DNA of 64,000 nt from Laspinema palackyanum D2c (GTDB lineage Bacteria; Cyanobacteriota; Cyanobacteriia; Cyanobacteriales; Laspinemataceae), in assembly GCF_025370875.1 (NCBI RefSeq), contig NZ_JAMXFD010000026.1:34006-98005 (forward strand), in the 5' to 3' direction. Below are positions 9,118 to 17,744 of this stretch, piece after piece. The notes under the pieces were generated by a model. It saw only the letters and a program-made list of their open reading frames with translations, did no database searches and was not told the origin of the DNA. The translations under genes were made by a program, and so were the position numbers. Positions within the stretch are counted from its first letter, which is position 1. Each line of letters begins with the position of its first letter.

Positions 9118-9297
9118 TTAGCTGAGGTTAGAAATCAAGGCCGTTAAGACCAATAAACCGCTGACTAATAAAAGGCCCAAAACCGCCTGGACCGCGTAGT
9201 TCCGTTTTTCCGTGGTCGTTGGGGGGGTGGCGGTGTACATTTTCGGCTCTTTTGCAAAATTATTGAGCAATCCGCCTTCATCTTCACTATAGGGCAT
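9118..9297 (-). CDS. psb34: Psb34-like photosystem II assembly protein
   Basis: This 59-residue product was found by reading the minus strand. It begins MPYSEDEGGLLNNFAKEPKM and continues YTATPP...KRNY before one hydrophobic helix (about 37-56) and the end ISNLS. The EGG.LNNFA.EPK.Y block followed by a single membrane helix matches the small thylakoid protein Psb34 (Ssl1498 type). Psb34 resembles high-light-inducible proteins and binds photosystem II intermediates that contain CP47 during assembly. TGAGG about 12 bases before the ATG may serve as the ribosome binding site. The symbol rests on recalled family pattern and not on a search. Confidence 0.75.
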   Translation of the reverse strand: MPYSEDEGGLLNNFAKEPKMYTATPPTTTEKRNYAVQAVLGLLLVSGLLVLTALISNLS

Positions 9298-9343
9298 TTG
9301 TTAAAACCTCAGTCTTTCTACCTACCTAGTTTTACTCTATCAG

Positions 9344-9915
9344 ATGGCGGCAAAGATTGATCCCGAGATCATCATCAATTTTATGAACGACCAAATCTTG
9401 GAGGGAGGATGGGGAGGATGGGGAGGATAGGGGAAATTGTTCGTAGTAACGACTTCAGTCGTTGCGCTCGTGTCATGGATTAAGCCATCACACGAGCAAT
9501 TGGAGAGTCTACCACCTACCTGCTTGGGGACTGGAGGTAGAGCCTCAGTTGAGGGCGTTACATGGCCTAAAAGCCATGTAACGCGGAAACGACTGAAGTC
9601 GTTACTACGAACACAAGAGAACGACTGAAGTCGTTACTACGAACACAAGAGAACGACTGAAGTCGTTACTACGAACAATTTCCCCCATCCTCCCCATCCT
9701 CCCCATCCTCCCCATCCTCCCCATCCTCCCCATCTCCCCCATCCTCCCCATCTCCCCCAGACCTCTGGGAACACTGCCCGGTCCTTATCGTTATAGATAG
9801 AGAGAGCGTAGGTATTGCCATTCCCGAAGCCAAATTTAAGAACCCTCTCTACTTAACCATTGGCTTAGTGTCCCATCAAGGGTTGGAAATTGCCTCGCCG
9901 TTCATATCGGAGTAG
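9344..9915 (+). pseudogene. Small gene apparently split by a compound foldback repeat
   Basis: At 9344 an ATG opens MAAKIDPEIIINFMNDQILE and then runs into GGWGGWGG and a stop at 9428, encoded by GGGGAGGAT repeats. After the repeat block, from 9760, another frame reads DLWEHCPVLIVIDRESVGIA, then IPEAKFKNPLYLTIGLVSHQ and GLEIASPFISE, to TAG at 9913-9915. Both ends look like real protein, in different frames, while the DNA between them is entirely repeat. The simplest reading is that a gene for a protein of roughly 70 residues was interrupted. I do not recognise the family. It is divergent from psb34, 46 bases away. Confidence 0.45.
9401..9759. mobile_element. Compound foldback repeat element
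   Basis: From the outside in: a GGGGAGGAT array (9401-9430) faces a long ATCCTCCCC array (9670-9759). Inside these, one forward hairpin repeat (9437-9461) faces three inverted copies (9588-9676). The centre holds two further hairpins, one around CGCTCGTGT...ACACGAGC (9466-9500) and one with 12-base arms GCGTTACATGGC at 9555-9566 and 9573-9584. No transposase is encoded. The symmetrical layout recurs at 14008-14522. Confidence 0.75.
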
Positions 9916-9933
9916 AGAATCCCCTCACACCCC

Positions 9934-9961
9934 TTGACAAAATACCCCGAATATGTATAAA
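9934..9961 (+). promoter_or_regulatory. Predicted sigma-70-type promoter
   Basis: TTGACA (9934-9939) and TATAAA (9956-9961) are separated by 16 bases. It points towards the PEP-CTERM gene 560 bases downstream, so it would give a very long leader or a separate small RNA. Confidence 0.5.
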
Positions 9962-10520
9962 AGGTAGGCTCTTGATTTCCGTCGGCTCATCAGGCAAAGT
10001 TATCTAAAAAAAAGCTATAGGTAGCCTTATTTAATATTCAGAACCCCAGGAAAAAGCGGGGACCTTTAGCCAAGAACACTGAATGGAAAATCTTCCGCCT
10101 CGGCTGCCGTTAAAAAAAGTTAGATACCCGGGATAGGGTGTGATTCCTATAGGGATAAGGTATGATTCCGGTAATTGGGATACCTGTAGACCGAAAGTTT
10201 AAGGCTGCTTTAGTCCTTTGAGTATCAGGAAGGAATGCCAGAGCGACCCTGGGCTATGGAGACTCAGCTCTGATTGTGGGTCTTCTTGAAACAATGGGGG
10301 CAGTCTGAACCCAAACCCATTTGAAGAGTGCTTCAACGCAACTTTACACCGGGTATCATCTTTATAAAGCCTTGGTAAAGTTAGGCTAGTGAGTATAGAC
10401 AAGTCCTCAAGGGGTTGTTAATCTAAAAAGCATAAGGGGAACAGGCAATAACAAACGAACTTCCCCCCCCATCTCACGCCGGATTCAGATACATAAGGAC
10501 CACTAGGAGGGTTTGCTCAG
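9962..10520 (+). other. Long non-coding leader or small-RNA region before the PEP-CTERM gene
   Basis: No credible reading frame was found on either strand. It contains CCCC/GGGG pairing around 10040-10060 (an attenuator-like hairpin) and a 22-base tandem repeat at 10130-10173. The promoter at 9934 suggests that it is transcribed. I do not recognise a known riboswitch or RNA family. Confidence 0.4.
10130..10173 (+). repeat. Two tandem 22-base units
   Basis: GGGATAGGGTGTGATTCC plus four bases (10130-10151) is followed directly by GGGATAAGGTATGATTCC plus four bases (10152-10173). About two turns of DNA separate equivalent bases, so a pair of binding sites for a regulator is possible. Confidence 0.6.
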
Positions 10521-11168
10521 ATGAAACTTAATTTTTCTACAGTATTGGGTTCTGCTTTAGTCACCACAGGGTTCGTTTCCATGATTGCTGTGGCCCCAGC
10601 ATCTGCCGGATTGACACTCACAGGGTTAAGCTGTACAGAGACAGATGAGGTGTCATTGGGAGGTGTCCCATATACCGCTTGTGAAGGAGCCTTTGCCGGT
10701 AATGACACGAACAGCAGCTTCCTCGATGACTTGAATAGTGGTGTTCTGTTCAACGACCATTATAACCCCACTCAAACTTGGTCATTCGCTGCAAAAAATG
10801 AGGGTGATTCCTGGTTGAGTGCACCCGAAACAACGGACGGCGAGTGGAGTTTTACCCTACCCGAAGTTCTCAACAAGGCTACATTTATCTTGAACCTCAA
10901 GAGCAGCACTGCTTTTAGCTCCTATCTGTTCAAAGACTTTGATTTCGGTGGAGTCACTAGCTGGTCAGGTGTATTCGATACCTTGGGTGTTTCTCTTAAC
11001 CCTCGAAACGGCAACCCCCAAGATTTATCTCATGCTTCCTTGTACTTCGCGAGTGGCGGTGGCACAGTTGACCCCGAGCCAGTTCCCGAACCCGCTACTC
11101 TGCTCGGTTTGGCTGTAGTCGGTGGTGGACTCTCCCTGTCTCGTCGTCGCAAATCGACCTCCTGCTAA
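10521..11168 (+). CDS. PEP-CTERM sorting-signal protein, exported
   Basis: The 215-residue protein has an N-terminal signal peptide (MKLNF then a hydrophobic stretch, likely cut after ASA at about 29). The C-terminus carries VPEPATLLGLAVVGGG followed by SLSRRRKS, the tripartite PEP-CTERM signal: PEP motif, membrane helix and Arg cluster. Such proteins are processed by an exosortase and released to the cell surface or extracellular matrix. The body is Ser/Thr/Gly-rich with a beta-rich look and no recognised domain. AGGAGG stands 10 bases before the ATG, the best ribosome binding site in this part. A hairpin follows the gene. No exosortase gene is in this window. Confidence 0.9.
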   Translation: MKLNFSTVLGSALVTTGFVSMIAVAPASAGLTLTGLSCTETDEVSLGGVPYTACEGAFAGNDTNSSFLDDLNSGVLFNDHYNPTQTWSFAAKNEGDSWLSAPETTDGEWSFTLPEVLNKATFILNLKSSTAFSSYLFKDFDFGGVTSWSGVFDTLGVSLNPRNGNPQDLSHASLYFASGGGTVDPEPVPEPATLLGLAVVGGGLSLSRRRKSTSC

Positions 11169-11212
11169 AGATTGATCGGCTAGGGTGATCGTGAACTAGC
11201 TTTTAACAGGTC

Positions 11213-11252
11213 AATCGCTATGGGTTAGAGCCTCTAGCGATTTGCTTGTTTT
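11213..11252 (+). terminator. Likely terminator of the PEP-CTERM gene
   Basis: Arms AATCGCTA (11213-11220) and TAGCGATT (11235-11242) are followed by TGCTTGTTTT. It begins 45 bases after the stop codon. Confidence 0.5.
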
Positions 11253-11437
11253 AGGGTAATCATCCGTTAAGGGATTTTTCCCCAGTTCCCCGTCTTCTAT
11301 CCAAAAACCTGGGTACAGGAACGGGAAGACAACCGGGTTTCTTGACAACATTTCTGATGGTTTGGCAAGCAAGGTCCAGAAACCCGATGTCTATGTCTTG
11401 AGTAACGCTACAGATAGAGGGTGGGAAATTCAATCTA

Positions 11438-13417
11438 TCAAGGGGCGATCGTGCCGGTCAGGGGTGAACTAGCACTAGCGGCAGATTTGATGGGAATACG
11501 ACCGGCGAGATAGGCCAGACGACCGGCTTCTACTCCTTGGGCCATAGCTCTGGCCATTGCTGCGGGATTTTGGGCGAGGGCGATCGCACTATTAATCAAG
11601 ACCAAATCCGCCCCCATCTCCATCGCCAGGGCGGCCTCGGAAGGGACCCCAATCCCAGCATCCACTACCACCGGCACTTGAGCATTCTCAATAATAATCG
11701 CAATATTCGCAGCGGTACTAATTCCCTGTCCGGACCCAATCGGTGACCCCAAAGGCATCACTGTAGCACAACCCACCTCTTCTAAGCGTTTGGCTAACAT
11801 TGGGTCAGCATTAATATAAGGCAACACCGCAAAGCCTTCTTTGACTAATTGTTCTGCCGCTTGCAACGTCCCGATCGGGTCCGGTAACAGATATTTCGGG
11901 TCGGGAATCACCTCTAATTTGACAAAATTATTCTCCTCTTGGCCCAAAAGTTTAGCCATTTCTCGACCCAATCGGGCCACGCGAATCGCTTCCTCAGCGG
12001 TTTGACATCCGGCAGTATTCGGCAACATCCAGATTTTACTCCAGTCGATCGCCTCGGCTAATCCCTGATGTCCCGGTGCATTGGTTTGTACCCGACGCAC
12101 CGCCACAGTCACGATTTCACAACCACTGGCGATAATACTTTGCTGCATTTCCTCCATTGACCGATATCTACCCGTCCCCGTCATCAAGCGCGACTGGAAC
12201 GATCGCCCCGCAATGGTTACAGGTTGATCTAACTGCTGTAACAAAGATTCCGGAGAAGGGACAGAGGGTTTGGCAGTGGCGTAGGTGAGAGAATTAGTCA
12301 TGGTAGATGGGTTCGGTTGAGCATAAGAGGTCAAAAATCGCTGACTATTAAAGTGTGGCAGCAGGGGATCGGTATTTTCCTGGAGAATACAATCGGCAAT
12401 CAGGGAAGCGGTAATCGGTGCGAGTAAAATCCCGTTGCGATAGTGACCTGTGGCTAAGGTTAAATGGGCGATCGCACTCGGACCCAGAACCGGCCATTCA
12501 TCCGGGGTCGCCGGTCGATATCCCCACCAACATTCACTAATCGGATAATCCGCTAAAACCGGATAGAGGCGCATCGCTCGTTCTAACAAGAGTTGGATTC
12601 CCCCAGGAGTGTTACCCGGAGTAAACCCCACATCCTCACTGGTGGCACCGATAATAATCCGGCCATCCCGTCGCGGAACAATGTAGGTTTCCGGTCCAAA
12701 TAAGACCCGCGTTAGAGGGGGCACCGGGGAATTCTGCGGGACTTGCACCGACAGCATCTGCCCTTTTTTAGGATGAACCGGAATCGGCAGGAGTTGATGA
12801 CTCCAGGCCCCCGTTGCCAGGACATAATGGGAGGCGTGTAATTCTCCCTGATTTGTCCGCAAGGCGACTGCCTGCTGTTGTCGCTGGATTATCCCCTCAA
12901 GGATGACCCCCTCACGAATCTCCACTCCCAATTCTCGGGCAGCCTTTAATAACGCATTGGCAAGGGCGCGATTATCCACTTGTCCATCTTCGGGATACCA
13001 CCACCCGCCCAGGACTGCCTCACCTAAACCCGGTTGGTACAGGTCCAGGTGACATTTGTCAACCCAAGTGGCGGGAAATTCTGAATCCGTGGGGGCGGGG
13101 GTCCCTGGTGGGACGGGTTCATAAACTGGGGCGAGGATACCCCCGGGCCAATAGCCGGTGGAGACGCCGCTGAGGTCCTCTATTTTGCTAATCCAGTCCG
13201 GATAGAGCGATCGCGATCGCAAGCACAAATCCAGCATGGGTCCCGGGGGAATCGCCTCCGCTTGCGGGGCCAGCATTCCCGCTGCGGCATAGGTTGCCCC
13301 CTCCTGCAGCGATCGCGCACAAACCGTCACCGATGCCCCGCGCAGTTTCAGGTCAATGGCAATGGATAGACCGATAATGCCACCGCCAATAATAATGATG
13401 TCGCTTGATGTCTTCAT
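11438..13417 (-). CDS. thiO/thiG: Bifunctional glycine oxidase ThiO / thiazole synthase ThiG
   Basis: Residues 1 to ~370 form a FAD-dependent amine oxidase: [15 protein letters not shown] at 5-19 is the FAD-binding Rossmann motif, and [11 protein letters not shown] near 345 is the C-terminal FAD motif. From about 373 ([11 protein letters not shown]...) the sequence is Thi[26 protein letters not shown] with the Schiff-base Lys, and [20 protein letters not shown] for phosphate binding. ThiO converts glycine to dehydroglycine, which ThiG joins with deoxyxylulose phosphate and ThiS thiocarboxylate to make the thiazole of thiamine. The fusion is known in cyanobacteria, and the 659-residue length fits. 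No TPP riboswitch was recognised upstream. The neighbouring ferredoxin is separately transcribed. Confidence 0.95.
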   Translation of the reverse strand: MKTSSDIIIIGGGIIGLSIAIDLKLRGASVTVCARSLQEGATYAAAGMLAPQAEAIPPGPMLDLCLRSRSLYPDWISKIEDLSGVSTGYWPGGILAPVYEPVPPGTPAPTDSEFPATWVDKCHLDLYQPGLGEAVLGGWWYPEDGQVDNRALANALLKAARELGVEIREGVILEGIIQRQQQAVALRTNQGELHASHYVLATGAWSHQLLPIPVHPKKGQMLSVQVPQNSPVPPLTRVLFGPETYIVPRRDGRIIIGATSEDVGFTPGNTPGGIQLLLERAMRLYPVLADYPISECWWGYRPATPDEWPVLGPSAIAHLTLATGHYRNGILLAPITASLIADCILQENTDPLLPHFNSQRFLTSYAQPNPSTMTNSLTYATAKPSVPSPESLLQQLDQPVTIAGRSFQSRLMTGTGRYRSMEEMQQSIIASGCEIVTVAVRRVQTNAPGHQGLAEAIDWSKIWMLPNTAGCQTAEEAIRVARLGREMAKLLGQEENNFVKLEVIPDPKYLLPDPIGTLQAAEQLVKEGFAVLPYINADPMLAKRLEEVGCATVMPLGSPIGSGQGISTAANIAIIIENAQVPVVVDAGIGVPSEAALAMEMGADLVLINSAIALAQNPAAMARAMAQGVEAGRLAYLAGRIPIKSAASASSPLTGTIAP

Positions 13418-13626
13418 TAAAAAATTAGGGTAATTTTTTTTATAAAAATCGGATTTTTGTCAAGTTGCAATCGGTGAAGATTAGGTTAAATTTTTACCAG
13501 ATATGGCACTCCGTGGTGTTTAATGAATCCGAAGAAAGCAGGATATAATTTAGACGAATGCTTTGCCAATCTGAGAAAAAGCTGCGCTGAAATTATTAAT
13601 TCTTAATAATCAATGCCCTTCCAGCC

Positions 13627-13965
13627 TTAACCTTCTGCTGTCCAGACCGGATTTTCCCCTTGTCCCCAGAAGCCGTCATATTTTGTCAACTTTACATCAC
13701 CTAAAACTTGAGTTTGACAAGCTAATCGGAGATTTTTTGCGGGAGAATGAGGAGGGAGCGATCGCCGAGTTCGGTCTCGCCAATTGGGAGCCGAGATTTC
13801 TCCTTCAATCTCCACCGCACAAGTGCCACAACTACCCAGGCCCCGACAATTAATCAATTTGGCCTTGCCATTGTACAGGTCAATCCCATTGTCTAACAAA
13901 ACCTGCCGGAGATTAGCCCCGCGATCGCACTGTAAGGTCTTTCCCGCCACTTGTACTTTTGGCAT
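13627..13965 (-). CDS. Plant-type 2Fe-2S ferredoxin-like protein
   Basis: The 112-residue product starts MPKVQVAGKTLQCDRG and has the cluster ligands Cys40, Cys46 and Cys49 (NCRGLGSCGTC) plus Cys83 (LACQTQ). The C-x5-C-x2-C spacing differs by one residue from the C-x4-C-x2-C of photosynthetic ferredoxin, so it belongs to the divergent cyanobacterial 2Fe-2S group rather than PetF. It should carry single electrons in the cytosol; the partner is unknown. It lies upstream of thiOG on the same strand, separated by about 210 bases, so a link to thiamine synthesis is possible but not shown. Confidence 0.88.
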   Translation of the reverse strand: MPKVQVAGKTLQCDRGANLRQVLLDNGIDLYNGKAKLINCRGLGSCGTCAVEIEGEISAPNWRDRTRRSLPPHSPAKNLRLACQTQVLGDVKLTKYDGFWGQGENPVWTAEG

Positions 13966-14007
13966 CTCAACTCACTCAAAGCATTTCACTCTCTATTTTT
14001 ACACTTT

Positions 14008-14522
14008 TTGGGGAGAAGGGGAGAGTGGGGAGGATGGGGAGGATCGGGAGGATGTTCGTAGTAACGACTTCAGTCGTTACCTCGTTACTTGGCGGACGCC
14101 AAGTAACGCACCCCTGTCCGGATCCTCCAGTTCCCAAACAGGCGCTTAAGCCCCTCCTGGTGAGGCAACACCCGGCGGGAGTTAAAACGATTGGCGGCCT
14201 AACCGCTAAAGTCGGTTGAAACTGACATCTTGCAGCAGTGGCGACACCCGGCGGGGGATAAATCCCCCGCCTAACAGCTAAAGTCGGATAAATCCGACTG
14301 AAAACACCACTGTATCAGGCTTGCAGTCGTCTTTAGACGACTTGAGCTATTAGGCGGGGGATTTATCCCCCGCCGGTGTTGAGAATGGCGCAAGATGTCG
14401 TTACTACGAAATGAAGAGAACGACTGAAGTCGTTACTACGAACACCGGAAACGACTGAAGTCGTTACTACGAACACCGGATCACGACTGAAGTCGTTACT
14501 ACAAACATCCTCCCCATCTCCC
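14008..14522. repeat. Second compound foldback repeat with MITE-like cores
   Basis: The layout matches that at 9401-9759. GGGGAGGAT units (14008-14054) and one forward hairpin copy (14054-14078) lead. A hairpin with arms CGTTACTTGGC (14083-14093 and 14098-14108) and a MITE-like core follow. A partial and three full inverted hairpin copies (14398-14507) and ATCCTCCCC (to 14522) close it. No coding sequence was found in it. Confidence 0.75.
14224..14399. mobile_element. MITE-like element with GACATCTTGC terminal inverted repeats
   Basis: The 176-base unit starts GACATCTTGC (14224-14233) and ends GCAAGATGTC (14390-14399). Inside are ACACCCGGCGGGGG and its partner CCCCGCCGGTGTT, and inner AGTCGG/CCGACT hairpins. 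A half-copy starting CCGGCGGGAGTTAAAACG lies just to its left (14171-14223). The same family occurs at 30250-30352 and 34791-35209. Confidence 0.75.
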
Positions 14523-14562
14523 CTGTCCAATGACTAACGACAAATGACAAATGACCAAAACT

Positions 14563-16182
14563 ATGAACGCAGATAGCACCAACCGGATTTGGATCTACGA
14601 CACCACCTTAAGAGATGGCTCTCAGCGCGAGGGGATGTCTCTGTCTATCGAGGATAAATTGCGAATTGCTCACCGCCTCGATCGCCTGGGAGTCCCATTT
14701 ATCGAAGGCGGATGGCCTGGGGCCAATCCCAAGGATGTGCAGTTTTTCTGGAGACTCAAAGAAGAACCTCTACAAAACGCCGAACCTGTGGCTTTTTGTT
14801 CCACCCGTCGTCCGGGAAAAACGGCAGCAGAGGACCCCATGTTACAGCCGATTCTCTCTGCCGGGACCCGTTGGGTGACCATTTTTGGCAAATCCTGGGA
14901 TCTTCATGTGATTGAAGGACTCAATACCACCCTGGAAGAAAACCTGGAGATGATCCGCGATACCATCGAGTTTTTGCGGAGTCAGGGACGACAGGTGATT
15001 TATGATGCCGAACACTGGTTTGATGGTTACAAACACAATCCCGCTTATGCGCTAAAAACCCTAGAAACAGCGATCGCCGCCGGTGCGGAATGGATTGTTT
15101 TCTGCGATACCAATGGCGGCACCCTACCCCATGAAATCAGCCAAATCACCAGCACCGTGATTCAAACCCTCCGCCAAAATACCGATATCCCCATCAATTT
15201 TGGCATTCATACCCACAATGACGCAGAAACTGCCGTTGCCAACGCCCTAACTGCGGTTCTCGAAGGAGTTCGCATGGTTCAAGGCACAATTAATGGCTAT
15301 GGTGAACGCTGCGGCAATGCCAACCTTTGCTCTTTAATTCCTAATCTCCAGCTTAAATTGGGCTATGATTGCATCGACCCGAGTCACTTGGTGAAACTCA
15401 CAGAAACCAGTCGATATATCAGCGAAGTCGCCAATCTCGCCCCGGATGATCATGCCGCTTTTGTTGGACTTTCAGCCTTTGCTCATAAGGGGGGAATTCA
15501 TGTTTCTGCGGTCCAGCGCAATCCCTTGACTTATGAACATCTACAACCGGAATTAATTGGCAATAAGCGCAGAATTGTGGTGTCGGACCAAGCGGGAATG
15601 AGTAATATTTTGGCAAAGGCGGCGACTTTTGGGATTGACCTGAATAAAAAAGATCCAAAATGTCGGCAGATTTTGGAGAAGTTGAAAGAGTTGGAAAATC
15701 AGGGCTATCAATTTGAGGCGGCGGAAGCGAGTTTTGAATTGTTAATGCATGAAGCAGTAGGCGATCGCCAGACGTTTTTTGAAATTAAAGGCTTTCACGT
15801 CCATTGCGAACAACTCGAAGGAATGACGAATGTTCTGGCAACGGTTAAGGTCGGAGTGAATGGCAAAAATATTTTAGAAGCGGCTGAAGGCAATGGTCCA
15901 GTTTCAGCCTTAGATGCCGCCCTGCGGAAAGCGCTAGTTAATTTTTATCCGGCTTTAGCTGACTTCCAACTCACGGATTATAAGGTGAGAATTCTGGATG
16001 GGGGAGCGGGAACTTCGGCCAAAACTCGGGTTTTAGTGGAATCGAGCAATGGTCATCAACGCTGGACGACGGTTGGGGTTTCTACCAATATTATTGAAGC
16101 CTCTTATCAAGCGGTGGTGGAAGGATTGGAATATGGGTTAATTCTGCAAACCCAAGGTAAGGAAGTGGTAGCGGTTTCTTAG
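14563..16182 (+). CDS. cimA: Citramalate synthase
   Basis: The product resembles LeuA-like proteins with DTTLRDGSQREGMSLS at the N-terminus, HTHND (metal ligands) in the middle, NGYGERCGNANLCSLIPNL, and a C-terminal regulatory LeuA dimer domain (about 420-539). CimA condenses pyruvate with acetyl-CoA to citramalate, giving a threonine-independent route to 2-oxobutyrate and isoleucine; the WPGANPKD segment is typical of CimA rather than LeuA. The start chosen is ATG 14563 (MNADSTNRIW). The in-frame ATG at 14551 lies within an ATGACAAATGACAAATGAC tract, which looks like a repeat rather than coding sequence. A hairpin of the repeat family follows the stop. Confidence 0.92.
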   Translation: MNADSTNRIWIYDTTLRDGSQREGMSLSIEDKLRIAHRLDRLGVPFIEGGWPGANPKDVQFFWRLKEEPLQNAEPVAFCSTRRPGKTAAEDPMLQPILSAGTRWVTIFGKSWDLHVIEGLNTTLEENLEMIRDTIEFLRSQGRQVIYDAEHWFDGYKHNPAYALKTLETAIAAGAEWIVFCDTNGGTLPHEISQITSTVIQTLRQNTDIPINFGIHTHNDAETAVANALTAVLEGVRMVQGTINGYGERCGNANLCSLIPNLQLKLGYDCIDPSHLVKLTETSRYISEVANLAPDDHAAFVGLSAFAHKGGIHVSAVQRNPLTYEHLQPELIGNKRRIVVSDQAGMSNILAKAATFGIDLNKKDPKCRQILEKLKELENQGYQFEAAEASFELLMHEAVGDRQTFFEIKGFHVHCEQLEGMTNVLATVKVGVNGKNILEAAEGNGPVSALDAALRKALVNFYPALADFQLTDYKVRILDGGAGTSAKTRVLVESSNGHQRWTTVGVSTNIIEASYQAVVEGLEYGLILQTQGKEVVAVS

Positions 16183-16223
16183 AATGATATTCAATTAAGG
16201 GGATTGAACAACATCAATCATCC

Positions 16224-16292
16224 AAACGTTCGTAGTAACCCCTTCAGGGGTTTCTTGAAGAGGTCTCAATCAAGGAGTCACTACGAACGTTT
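16224..16292 (+). terminator. Inverted repeat after cimA, possible terminator
   Basis: Arms AAACGTTCGTAGT (16224-16236) and ACTACGAACGTTT (16280-16292) pair perfectly. The arms share TTCGTAGTAA with the hairpin repeat family, but the inside differs (CCCCTTCAGGGG). A short T-run ends it. Confidence 0.5.
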
Positions 16293-16511
16293 TGGGGATT
16301 TTATTTTGTGAAGTTCCCTAATCGCATTTAAGGGTCATTTTTTCACGGTATGACGGTGGGCATATTTTGGATCTATCTCTGGATAGAGAATAAATTAAGG
16401 GGGAGAATCACGGGGTCAGTCACTTGTCAAACTGTCACAAACGGTCCCGTAGCTGCCTGGGACTGGAATAATAATTAAAGTGATTCTTGATCGTCTAGGA
16501 TTTTAGCCCTC

Positions 16512-17597
16512 ATGCAGCGCTTAGAAAATTCCACTGCCTCTGAAATCAGTTTTTCTCAGGTTCCCGAAGATCCTCGCATTGAACTTTCGGTTGCGGAAAG
16601 GTTGGGAGAATGCCAGGAAAATTTATTACGAGTTTTAGTGGTTGCCTCTGGGGGTTGCACGGCGTTGAGTTTGTTGGCGTCGCCAATGGTGGGACAAATT
16701 GAAGCGGTGGATAGTAATCCGGCGCAGTTGCATTTAGTGGAGTTACGCCGTCAGGCATTGTTGCACTTACCATTATTGGACCAGATGGCGCTGATTGGGG
16801 GCGATCGCACCACTCACAGTCGGGAACGACTGGACCTCTACAAAGAATTGCGGCCCTATCTGCCGGAAGCGACGTTATCCTTCTGGGATGCGCGACTCGA
16901 ACAGATTGCCCAGGGAATCAATCAGGTAGGCCGATTTGAGACCCTGACGACTCAGTTAGCGGCCCAATTTTCGGCTTTAGGGTTGGATCCGCTACAAAAT
17001 CCAACCCAAAGTCTTGCTCATCCCGGGTGGCAAGATTGGGTTGAGTCGATTTTCACTCCCGAGGAGTTGGTGAAGGTTTTTGGAGAAATTCCGGTGAAGG
17101 GGTGGCAGGGACTTTCGTTTGGGGAGCATTTTGCTCAGAGGTTGGCCGTGGCCCTCAATAAGATGCCTCCCCAAGAAAATTATTTTATGACCCAACTGTT
17201 TGCCAACTCTTACGCTGAGGGGTTAAAAGGGGTGCCGGTTTATTTACAAAATCTTGCTCAAGGGACGATTTTGGCCCTGGGTACCCAGCGTCTGAAATTG
17301 CATGGCGGTCAGTTTTTAGAAAAAGTTGTGGAACTGGGTCAATCGGGCGGATTTGACTTGATTTCTATGTCAAATTTTGGGGATGGGATGGCCCCTGATG
17401 AGTTAGGGGGTGCGATCGCCAAGATGACGCACTACTTAAATCCCGGTGGCGCTTTAATCGGACGCCGACTCCAGGGCCATTATGATTTAGGGGCGCTGAT
17501 GGGCCAGTCTTTGCAGGTGGATCGGGAATGGAGCGCTAGATTACTAGAAATGGAACGCTCTTATCTCTATGAAGAGGTGGTGGTTGGGTTTGCCTGA
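16512..17597 (+). CDS. DUF3419 family protein (BtaA-like aminocarboxypropyl transferase)
   Basis: The 361-residue product has a SAM-binding motif at 41-72: VLVVASGGCTALSLLAS then IEAVDSNPAQLHLVELR. Further family blocks are NYFMTQLFANSY, FDLISMSNFGDGM and LNPGGALIGRR. BtaA moves the aminocarboxypropyl group of S-adenosylmethionine onto diacylglycerol to start betaine-lipid synthesis. Cyanobacteria are not known to rely on betaine lipids, so the true substrate here is open. The start has only a weak ribosome binding site (AGGA 14 bases upstream). The gene is isolated: repeats lie before it and the HTH-STAND gene begins 147 bases after. Confidence 0.85.
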   Translation: MQRLENSTASEISFSQVPEDPRIELSVAERLGECQENLLRVLVVASGGCTALSLLASPMVGQIEAVDSNPAQLHLVELRRQALLHLPLLDQMALIGGDRTTHSRERLDLYKELRPYLPEATLSFWDARLEQIAQGINQVGRFETLTTQLAAQFSALGLDPLQNPTQSLAHPGWQDWVESIFTPEELVKVFGEIPVKGWQGLSFGEHFAQRLAVALNKMPPQENYFMTQLFANSYAEGLKGVPVYLQNLAQGTILALGTQRLKLHGGQFLEKVVELGQSGGFDLISMSNFGDGMAPDELGGAIAKMTHYLNPGGALIGRRLQGHYDLGALMGQSLQVDREWSARLLEMERSYLYEEVVVGFA

Positions 17598-17744
17598 TGA
17601 TGTGGCGATCGCTGCTGGGTGATGGGGACCCAAAATCGCCTGCCCCGGGGAACCCTAGACCCGGACTTCACCCTGAATTAATCCCCACTTCACCCCCTCT
17701 GGACGGCTGTGTAGTCGAAGGCCCTGGGTCCTTAACTCATTTTA

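Noticed and set aside
10150..10260. Glutamine riboswitch, suggested by GGAAGGAATGCC near 10230
   Set aside because: The preceding conserved parts of the glnA motif are missing, so the short match is probably chance.
10199..10402. Leftward 67-codon open frame in the PEP-CTERM leader
   Set aside because: No ribosome binding site and no protein-like pattern; better explained as part of a transcribed leader.
13418..13626. TPP riboswitch before thiOG
   Set aside because: The conserved CTGAGA and related THI-box elements were not found in the right orientation.
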